Shown here in pieces: positions 1 to 5,093 of a stretch of 5,093 nt of DNA. The translations under genes and the position numbers were made by a program. Below the pieces are notes generated by a model. It was not told where the DNA came from and made no database searches. It saw nothing but the letters and a program-made list of their open reading frames with translations. The DNA is from Ilumatobacteraceae bacterium (GTDB lineage Bacteria > Actinomycetota > Acidimicrobiia > Acidimicrobiales > Ilumatobacteraceae). The stretch is taken from assembly GCA_025456105.1 (NCBI GenBank), contig JALOLG010000408.1, forward strand, positions 1 through 5,093, written 5' to 3'. Every line of letters begins with the position of its first letter. Within the stretch, counting starts at the first letter, position 1.

Positions 1-566
1 ATCCCGCCATCGTCGATGCCACGATGGCCATCGTCGACGACGCGTGCACGGCGGCCGGTGGGGTGCCGGCCGATCCCGCGCTCGTGGCGGCCTGGCTCGA
101 GCACCGCAACGACACCTCGGCGCTGCAGGGGCTCACCCGCAAGGGCTTCGTGGTCGACACGATGGAGATCGCCGGGCCGTGGTCGGCGCTCCCCCGGATC
201 TTCGACGAGACCCGCGCCGCGATGCTGGCCGTGCCCCACGCGCGGGCCGCCACGTGCCACCTGAGCCACAGCTACGTCGATGGCGCGTGCCTCTACTTCA
301 CGTTCGCCGCCACCCCCCCGCCCGACGAGGTCGAGTCCACCTACGTGGCGCTGTGGGACGCCGGGCAGCGGGCGGTGCTCGCCGCCGGCGGCAACCTGTC
401 GCACCACCACGGGGTGGGTCTCAACCGCGCCCGGTTCACCGCCGAGGCGCTCGGCGCCGGGTTCGAGGTGCTGGTGGCGGTCAAGCGGGCGCTCGATCCG
501 ACCGGGATCCTCAACCCCGGCAAGCTCGGCCTGCCGTCGCCGTTCGGGGAGGTGGCGTGGCCGTGA
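1..566 (+). CDS. FAD-linked oxidase, C-terminal part, alkyldihydroxyacetonephosphate synthase (AGPS) family; 5' end outside window
   Basis: This is the last 187 residues of an FAD-binding oxidase; the open frame enters from the left edge (first full codon at 3) and ends at TGA 564-566. The visible part is the FAD-oxidase C-terminal domain. AGPS hallmarks are seen directly: SHSYVDGACLYFTF with its tyrosine at codon 273-275, then GGNLSHHHGVGLNR with three consecutive histidines at 402-410, and the closing ALDPTGILNPGKL typical of the superfamily. In mammalian AGPS the equivalent tyrosine and HHH motif are needed to exchange the acyl group of acyl-DHAP for a fatty alcohol, giving the ether bond of ether lipids. 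Bacterial relatives often have unproven substrates, so family membership is firm and the exact reaction is inferred. The FAD-binding PP-loop half lies upstream and cannot be checked. The stop overlaps the next gene's GTG, which indicates translational coupling. Confidence 0.9.
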   Translation, partial: PAIVDATMAIVDDACTAAGGVPADPALVAAWLEHRNDTSALQGLTRKGFVVDTMEIAGPWSALPRIFDETRAAMLAVPHARAATCHLSHSYVDGACLYFTFAATPPPDEVESTYVALWDAGQRAVLAAGGNLSHHHGVGLNRARFTAEALGAGFEVLVAVKRALDPTGILNPGKLGLPSPFGEVAWP

Positions 567-991
567 GCGAGCGCTGGGACGTCGACGCGCTCAAGGCCGG
601 GGCGATGGTGTCGCTCGTGTTCGCGATCCCGTTCTCGATCGCCGCCCGCTGGGCGGCCGACTCGCGCGACGACACGGCGCTCGCGACGCTGCTGTCGCTG
701 GGCGCGGTCTTCGGCTTCGTGGTGGGCGGCGGCTGCGCCGCTTGGGTGCAGCGGCTCGGCCTGCCGCTCAGCCACGGCATGGTCGCCGCCGTCGGCACCT
801 ATGCCGCCGCCCAGGCCGTCTTCATCGTGGTCGAGCTGGTGTCGGGCGACGAGGTGAGCTGGTTCGCGGCGCTGTTCAACGCGTCGGTGGTGGCCGGAGC
901 CGGCCTGCTCGGCGGATTCATCGGCAAGCGCCTGCGTGCCAAGGGGTTCGTCCCCTCGCACGAGCGCCAGGTGGGAGGGGGACCCGCATGA
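563..991 (+). CDS. Small four-helix integral membrane protein, function unknown
   Basis: I do not recognise the family. The 142-residue product shows four hydrophobic stretches, roughly residues 12-30, 42-62, 72-93 and 101-121. The ends are polar, and a basic C-terminal tail (GKRLRAKGF) follows helix 4, consistent with a cytoplasmic C-terminus. Helices 2 and 4 are glycine-rich (FVVGGGCAAW; GAGLLGGFIGKRL), which suits close helix packing. Start choice: the GTG at 563 overlaps the upstream TGA as GTGA, with a strong GGGGAGG at 547-553 about 9 bases ahead. A GTG at 557 is a possible alternative but sits very close to that Shine-Dalgarno. The gene is sandwiched by 4-base overlaps between an AGPS-like oxidase and an FGGY kinase. 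It could therefore be a membrane partner or a transporter-like accessory of that pathway, but this is inference from position only. Confidence 0.8.
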   Translation: MSERWDVDALKAGAMVSLVFAIPFSIAARWAADSRDDTALATLLSLGAVFGFVVGGGCAAWVQRLGLPLSHGMVAAVGTYAAAQAVFIVVELVSGDEVSWFAALFNASVVAGAGLLGGFIGKRLRAKGFVPSHERQVGGGPA

Positions 992-2445
992 TCCTCGTGC
1001 TCGACATCGGCACCACGGGCCTGCGGGCCGCGCTCGTGGCCGACGACGGCTCGATCCGCTCGATGGAGTACCGGGCGTGCCCGCCGTCCACCCCGGCGCC
1101 CGGGCTCGTCGAGCTCGACGCCGCCCACCTCGGCCACGTGCTCCTCGAGGCGGCGTCGGCGGTGATCGGGTCGACCACCGAGCCGATCACCGCGGTCGGC
1201 GTGTCGTCGCAGCGGGCCACCACGATCGTGTGGGACCGGGCCACCGGCGAGCCGATCGGGCCCGGGCTCGGCTGGCAGGACCTGCGCACCGTCGGTGAGT
1301 GCATCGTCGCCCGCGCCACGCACGGCATCGCCGTCGCACCCAACCAGACCGTCACGAAGGCGCAGTGGCTGCTCACCAACACGCCGGGCGCCGCCGATCG
1401 CGACCTGTGCATCGGCACGGTCGACTCGTGGGCCGCCTGGGTGCTGAGCGGTGGGCAGCTGCACGTCACCGACCACACGAACGCCGGGGTCACCGGCCTC
1501 TACGACCTGGCGAGCGGCACGTGGAGCGCGCGCATCGCCGAGCTGTTCGGCGTCCCGCTCGGCGCGCTGCCCACCATCGTCGACTCGTGCGGCGTGCTGG
1601 GCGAGGCCACCGCACTGCCCGGCGCCCCGCCGATCGCCGCCCTGGTGGGCGACCAGCAGGCGTCGCTGGTGGGCCAGGCCTGCGTGCGCCCCGGCGACGC
1701 CAAGATCACGTTCGGCACGGGCGGCATGCTCGACGTGTGCAGCGGCACCGCCGTGCCGGCGGCCGCCGATCGCACGGCCCACGGCACGTTCCCGATCGTG
1801 GCCTGGTCGCTCGACGGCGTCCGCACGTTCGGCAGCGAGGGGATCATGCTGTCGGCGGGCACCAACGTCGAGTGGCTGCGCGACGACCTCGGGCTCATCG
1901 AGTCGAGCGCGCAGAGCCACGATGTCGCCGCTCGCTGCGACACCAGCGACGGCGTCGTCTACGTCCCGGCCCTGCTGGGGCTCGGCACGCCGCACTGGGA
2001 CTACGGGGCCCGCGGCTCGCTGTTCGGCGTCACGCGCGGCACCGAGCGCCGCCACGTCGTGCGGGCGGTGCTCGAGGGCGTGGCGCACCGCGGCGTCGAC
2101 CTGGTCGACGCGGCCGAGGCCGACGTCGACGTCGAGATCACCGCGCTGCGCATCGACGGCGGCATGTCCGAGAACCCGACGTTCGTGCAGGCCCTCGCCG
2201 ACCTCTCGGGCCGTCCGGTGGAGGTGAGCCCGGTGGCCGACGCCACCACCGTCGGCGCCGGCTACCTGGCCGGCATCGCCACGGGCACCTGGTCGGGGGT
2301 CGACGACATCGCCGGGAGCTGGCGGCCGTCGCACGTGGTGGAGCCCACGCCGGGGTTCGATCGCCCCGCCGCCCGGGCGGTGTGGCACCGGGCGTCGGAG
2401 CGGGCTCGGGCGTGGATTCCGGAGCTGTCGGCGCTCGACTTCTAG
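988..2445 (+). CDS. FGGY-family carbohydrate kinase, glycerol kinase-like, with altered substrate pocket
   Basis: The 485-residue product is close to the GlpK length of about 500. The FGGY N-domain (about 1-240) begins with the phosphate-binding DIGTTGLRA (D6-A14). It continues with SSQRATTIVWD (74-83), LGWQDLRT (94-101), TVDSW (144-148), VTDHTNA (160-166) and the catalytic-base motif GDQQASL (221-227, D222). The C-domain has FGTGG (242-246), EGIMLSAGT (284-292), PALLGLGTPHWD (327-338), RIDGGMSEN (388-396) and GAGYLAG (423-429). FGGY kinases transfer the ATP gamma-phosphate to a sugar or polyol in the cytoplasm. By gapless local alignment to E. coli GlpK, R83, W103, D245 and Q246 are kept (R76, W96, D222, Q223). 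E84, Y135 and F270 are replaced by A77, N119 and M247, so glycerol is not assured as substrate. Start: ATG 988 overlaps the previous stop (ATGA) and follows GGGAGGGGG at 973-981. The gene ends with TAG. Confidence 0.92.
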   Translation: MILVLDIGTTGLRAALVADDGSIRSMEYRACPPSTPAPGLVELDAAHLGHVLLEAASAVIGSTTEPITAVGVSSQRATTIVWDRATGEPIGPGLGWQDLRTVGECIVARATHGIAVAPNQTVTKAQWLLTNTPGAADRDLCIGTVDSWAAWVLSGGQLHVTDHTNAGVTGLYDLASGTWSARIAELFGVPLGALPTIVDSCGVLGEATALPGAPPIAALVGDQQASLVGQACVRPGDAKITFGTGGMLDVCSGTAVPAAADRTAHGTFPIVAWSLDGVRTFGSEGIMLSAGTNVEWLRDDLGLIESSAQSHDVAARCDTSDGVVYVPALLGLGTPHWDYGARGSLFGVTRGTERRHVVRAVLEGVAHRGVDLVDAAEADVDVEITALRIDGGMSENPTFVQALADLSGRPVEVSPVADATTVGAGYLAGIATGTWSGVDDIAGSWRPSHVVEPTPGFDRPAARAVWHRASERARAWIPELSALDF

Positions 2446-2448
2446 AAT
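2443..2448 (+). promoter_or_regulatory. Candidate -10 element TAGAAT ahead of the ferritin-like gene pair
   Basis: TAGAAT matches the sigma-70-type -10 consensus at five of six positions in an otherwise very GC-rich stretch, and its first three bases are the kinase stop codon. Transcription would start near 2455, leaving a leader of about 54 bases that contains the ribosome binding site. No convincing -35 is seen at 16-18 bases upstream, so this rests on the hexamer and the position. A weaker alternative is TTGCCT (2448-2453) with AATGCT (2472-2477), 18 bases apart. Confidence 0.35.
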
Positions 2449-2494
2449 TGCCTCCGCTGTCCACGGCCAGGAATGCTGTGGCACCCGTTCGCTC

Positions 2495-2501
2495 GAAAGG
2501 A
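2495..2501 (+). promoter_or_regulatory. Ribosome binding site that fixes the GTG 2509 start
   Basis: GAAAGGA lies 7 bases before GTG 2509. This choice removes a 12-residue extension from ATG 2473 and places the twin-arginine signal peptide at the protein's N-terminus. ATG 2473 has only a poor purine context upstream. Confidence 0.7.
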
Positions 2502-2508
2502 CCAACCC

Positions 2509-3009
2509 GTGAACCCACGCTCACGCCGCCAGCTGCTCGCCGGGGTGCTCGCCGGCTCGCTGGCGAGCCTCGGCGTCGCCCGCTCGGCGGTCGCCACCAG
2601 CAACGGCTACGGGATGTCCGACGCTGACGTCGATCTCATGTCGTTCGCGATGGGCCTCGAGCTGCTGCGCGACCAGCACAAGGCGTACGCCGAGGCGATC
2701 TCGGGCTTCATCGGCGCGTCGGCCCAGCTGCAGAACCCCGACGTGATCGATGCCTACCTGCCGGCGTTCGACTCCTCCGACACCCAGGCCGTCCTCGAGG
2801 CCTCCTACGAGCTCGAGTCGGTGGCCACCGCGACGCACGGCGAGCTGATGGGCCTGCTCGAGTCGGTCGATGCCGCCAAGCTGATCGCCTCGATCCTCGC
2901 GGTGACCTCGCGTCACTGCACGGTGGTGGCCGATGCCGCCGGCCAGGGCGACGACCTCGACGCCATGCTCACCAACACCGCCGAACCCCTCCAGCCCGCC
3001 GACTCGTGA
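2509..3009 (+). CDS. Tat-exported ferritin-like domain protein, short and lacking part of the di-iron site
   Basis: The 166-residue product starts at GTG and has a twin-arginine signal (SRRQLLAG, residues 5-12), a hydrophobic core, and a likely signal peptidase I site after AVA (27-29). That leaves a mature protein of about 137 residues outside the membrane. Ferritin-like character is seen by alignment with the downstream gene: LE at 50-51 matches LE at 73-74 there. The block from L102-E103 through H136 aligns without gaps to L160-E161 through H194, with histidine positions 26 residues after H110 and Y168 respectively. The usual second-helix ligands are missing and the ExxH glutamate is T133, so a complete di-iron centre is unlikely. 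It may serve as a structural partner, or in another role, for its neighbour. The stop codon overlaps or closely precedes the next start, implying coupled translation. Confidence 0.82.
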   Translation: MNPRSRRQLLAGVLAGSLASLGVARSAVATSNGYGMSDADVDLMSFAMGLELLRDQHKAYAEAISGFIGASAQLQNPDVIDAYLPAFDSSDTQAVLEASYELESVATATHGELMGLLESVDAAKLIASILAVTSRHCTVVADAAGQGDDLDAMLTNTAEPLQPADS

Positions 3010-3020
3010 ACGGATCACCG

Positions 3021-3848
3021 ATGACCCAGGATCCCGTCGACCAGCCCACGACGTTCGGGCGCCGCCGCCTCCTCCGCGACGGCGCCGTCCTCGTGTCGTT
3101 CGGGGCGCTCGTGGCGGCGTGCGGCACCGAGCGTGGCGGCGGCACCGAGCCCGGCCGCGTGGGTGTCGGCGCACCGCCGCCCACCTTGCCCGAGGGCACC
3201 GTCGACGACGTCGTGCTGCTGCGCACGGCGCAGTCGCTCGAGTACACCGCGATCGACGTCTACAACGTCGCCAAGGACCTGAACATCCTCGACGCCTCGG
3301 CACTCGCCCTCGTCGACCGCTTCATCGAGGACCACACCCGCCACGCTGCGGCGCTCGGCGAGCTGATCGTCGCCAACGACGGCGAGGAGTTCCAGTGCGC
3401 CAACCCGTTCCTGATGGAGCGGGCCATCACCCCGATCGTCGAGGCGATCTCGGGCTCCGACGACGCGGTGCGCGACGTGCTCGACACCGCCCACGCGCTC
3501 GAGGAGCTCGCCGCACGCACGTACCAGTACGTGGTGGGGGCGCTCACCACCGCCGAGCTGCGCCAGGCGGCGATGACGATCGGCGTCGACGAGAACCGCC
3601 ACGCCGCCACGCTGGCGATCGTCATCACCGGGGCACCCGAGGCGTACTTCGGGCCCGAGCTCACGGGCGCCGAGCCCGAGGTGAGCGAGGAGGGCATCCT
3701 GGTGCCGCACGCGATCACCGACACCTTCGGCCCGCTCGGCGGCGTGCAGCTCATCGTGGGCGCTCGCAACGACGAGGGCGCCCGCGAGCAGTTCACGCTC
3801 CAGACGCCGGCGGAGAACACCTTCGTCTACGGCTACCTCGAGTGCTGA
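3021..3848 (+). CDS. Ferritin-like domain lipoprotein with Tat-type signal
   Basis: The 275-residue product begins with a twin-arginine signal (GRRRLLRDGA, residues 13-22) running into a lipobox LVAAC with C34 (codon 3120-3122). It should therefore be a lipid-anchored envelope protein. A short Gly/Thr/Glu/Pro-rich linker follows, then a four-helix ferritin-like bundle at about 60-205. Candidate metal ligands are E74 (SLEYTAIDVY), H105 and H108 (EDHTRHAAAL), E161 (ALEELAARTY), and E191 and H194 (DENRHAATL). The two half-bundles resemble each other, as in ferritin-like folds. Proteins of this fold bind iron or manganese and act in storage, oxidation or peroxide defence; which applies here is unknown. 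A C-terminal extension of about 70 residues (206-275) ends in YLEC. Start: ATG 3021 is chosen, 11 bases after the previous stop. The alternative is GTG 3006, which overlaps that stop as GTGA and adds five residues; neither has a strong Shine-Dalgarno. Confidence 0.88.
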   Translation: MTQDPVDQPTTFGRRRLLRDGAVLVSFGALVAACGTERGGGTEPGRVGVGAPPPTLPEGTVDDVVLLRTAQSLEYTAIDVYNVAKDLNILDASALALVDRFIEDHTRHAAALGELIVANDGEEFQCANPFLMERAITPIVEAISGSDDAVRDVLDTAHALEELAARTYQYVVGALTTAELRQAAMTIGVDENRHAATLAIVITGAPEAYFGPELTGAEPEVSEEGILVPHAITDTFGPLGGVQLIVGARNDEGAREQFTLQTPAENTFVYGYLEC

Positions 3849-3853
3849 TCCCG

Positions 3854-3859
3854 TAGCCT
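3854..3859 (+). promoter_or_regulatory. -10 element TAGCCT of a leaderless promoter
   Basis: TAGCCT fits the actinobacterial TANNNT -10 pattern. Exactly 7 bases separate it from ATG 3867, so the normal initiation distance puts the transcript start on or next to the A of ATG. There is no Shine-Dalgarno in between. The surrounding 12-mer CGTAGCCTGGCG (3852-3863) recurs exactly at 4690-4701 before rnpB, which supports promoter function. No good -35 is visible. Confidence 0.6.
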
Positions 3860-3866
3860 GGCGCGC

Positions 3867-4694
3867 ATGCGTCGGGGGGTGGCGCTGGTGTGCGCGCTCA
3901 CGGTCGTCGCGGCGTGCGGCGACGACGGCTCCGCTCAGCCGGTCGCGGTGGACGCGGGCGATGCGGTGGTCGGTGAGGTGGTGCTCACCCGCCAGCGCGA
4001 TCTGATCGATCGCGGCCTGGTCAACGTGTTGACCGAGAACCGCTCGGGCGCCGACATCGCGCTGCTGGCTCGGCGGCTCGACGCCGACCACTTCGACGCA
4101 CCGTGGCGCGAGCGGTCGTCGACGCTGCGGGCCGGCAGGCGGGTGGCGCTCCAGGTGCCCTACGGCACCGTCACCGAGTGCGACTCGAGCGATCCCCTCA
4201 CCGCCCGGCTCGTGCTGCGCACCGTGACCGACGACGGGAGCACCGAGGACCTGATCGTGTCGCTCGATGGCGCCGACGTCCTCGCCGCCATCCGCGCATC
4301 GGCGTGTGCGGCCACATCGTTCGATGCGGCCGTCGACGTGTCGATCGAGTCGGCCGAGGTCGTCGACGGGCAGCTGCACGCCGAGCTGGTCGTGCAGCGC
4401 CGGGATGACGACGTCGACGTGGTGGTCGATGCGAGCCGTGGCACGGTGCTGGTGGACGCCGCCGTCGACGCGCTGCCCGCGGTGCTCGACGACGGTGTCG
4501 ACGCACTCGCGCTCCCGGTGACCTTCACGGTCAACCGGTGCGACCCGCACGCGCTCGCCGAGGTGACGAAGCGCTACGGGCTCGACCTGCGGGTCGCGGT
4601 GGACGGCGCTGAGCCGGCCTGGGTGCCGATCGACCTGGCGCCCGTGCTCGACGATCTGGTCGCGATCGTCGACGACTGCATCGCCCGGTCGTAG
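3867..4694 (+). CDS. Predicted lipoprotein of unknown function with a duplicated cysteine-pair domain
   Basis: I do not recognise the family. The 275-residue product has a short signal peptide (MRRGVALVCALTVVAAC) with lipobox VAAC and lipidated C17, followed by an acidic mature protein rich in Asp and Val. Predicted alternating Val/Asp strands suggest a beta-rich fold. The mature part appears to be two copies of one domain, about 37-148 and 155-272. Each copy has a strand ending in a cysteine (TVTEC, C105; TVNRC, C225), then an R...V..DG segment, then a hydrophobic helix ending in a second cysteine (C147; C271). Spacing is 42 and 46 residues, so one disulfide per domain is plausible outside the membrane. 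It lies 18 bases after the ferritin-like lipoprotein gene but appears to have its own leaderless promoter. Its TAG stop forms part of the rnpB -10 hexamer. Confidence 0.8.
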   Translation: MRRGVALVCALTVVAACGDDGSAQPVAVDAGDAVVGEVVLTRQRDLIDRGLVNVLTENRSGADIALLARRLDADHFDAPWRERSSTLRAGRRVALQVPYGTVTECDSSDPLTARLVLRTVTDDGSTEDLIVSLDGADVLAAIRASACAATSFDAAVDVSIESAEVVDGQLHAELVVQRRDDDVDVVVDASRGTVLVDAAVDALPAVLDDGVDALALPVTFTVNRCDPHALAEVTKRYGLDLRVAVDGAEPAWVPIDLAPVLDDLVAIVDDCIARS

Positions 4695-4697
4695 CCT
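4669..4697 (+). promoter_or_regulatory. rnpB promoter inside the end of the lipoprotein gene
   Basis: A -35-like TCGACG (4669-4674, four of six matches to TTGACA) is followed by a 17-base spacer and a -10 TAGCCT (4692-4697). Initiation 7 bases past the -10 falls at 4704, which is exactly where the long P1 helix of RNase P RNA begins. The -10 includes the TAG stop (4692-4694) of the upstream gene. Confidence 0.65.
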
Positions 4698-4703
4698 GGC
4701 GGG

Positions 4704-5070
<367 letters not shown>

Positions 5071-5093
5071 AATCACGTCTGAGCCGAGTGCGA

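Noticed and set aside
8..38. ATCGTCGA direct repeat at the left edge
   Set aside because: It encodes similar short peptides (AIVDA, AIVDD) inside the oxidase frame; such GTCGA-rich words are common throughout this window.
280..987. Upstream extension of the kinase frame to an early ATG
   Set aside because: The extension overlaps two real genes and is Arg/Pro-rich nonsense. The kinase fold starts right at ATG 988, with a Shine-Dalgarno and ATGA overlap.
2461..2481. CCAC...GTGG inverted repeat as a terminator after the kinase
   Set aside because: It has only four pairs with a 13-base loop and no T-run, which is too weak to call.
799..2505. Long antisense open frame (568 codons) opposite the kinase
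   Set aside because: It has low-complexity Arg/Ala/Gly/His composition with no domain, and mirrors a strongly conserved kinase frame. This is a typical high-GC shadow.
2473..2508. ATG 2473 as start of the first ferritin-like gene
   Set aside because: There is a poor ribosome site before it and a clear GAAAGGA before GTG 2509; the Tat signal fits better from 2509.
5071..5093. rnpB terminator or start of the next gene
   Set aside because: The remaining 23 bases show no hairpin, T-run or convincing start; the window ends too soon.

Overview
The window is about 70% GC. It carries Tat and lipoprotein signal peptides, GTG starts, GTGA/ATGA stop-start overlaps and at least one apparently leaderless mRNA. 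Together these point to a high-GC actinobacterium. The gene complement feels like the Acidimicrobiia (Ilumatobacter-type), but that placement is inference; no 16S or marker tree is available here. All genes lie on the + strand.

Region 1 (1-2445) is a tightly coupled three-gene operon. It contains the C-terminal third of an FAD-linked oxidase of the alkyldihydroxyacetonephosphate synthase (AGPS) family, a small four-helix membrane protein, and an FGGY carbohydrate kinase that looks like glycerol kinase. Each start overlaps the preceding stop by 4 bases. Several glycerol-contacting residues of GlpK are replaced in the kinase, so its substrate may be a different polyol, possibly linked to the ether-lipid or glycerol chemistry suggested by the AGPS-like neighbour.

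Region 2 (2446-3848) starts with a 63-base gap holding a candidate promoter and a good ribosome binding site. Two tandem ferritin-like, Tat-type exported proteins follow. The first is short and has lost part of the expected di-iron ligand set. The second is a predicted Tat lipoprotein with a nearly complete ligand set in which the first ExxH motif reads HxxH.

Region 3 (3849-4694) is an unrecognised lipoprotein, apparently translated from a leaderless transcript. Its mature part looks like two diverged copies of one domain of about 120 residues, each with a cysteine pair.

Region 4 (4692-5070) is the RNase P RNA gene (rnpB). Its promoter -10 hexamer contains the TAG stop codon of the lipoprotein gene. 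The RNA has the conserved core and a long P1 helix, but helix P18 appears to be absent. The last 23 bases show nothing recognisable.

No mobile element, CRISPR array, tRNA or defence system is visible. The most distinctive signals are the P18-less RNase P RNA, the TAG-stop/-10 overlaps, the altered kinase pocket, the degenerate ferritin-like protein and the duplicated lipoprotein domain.
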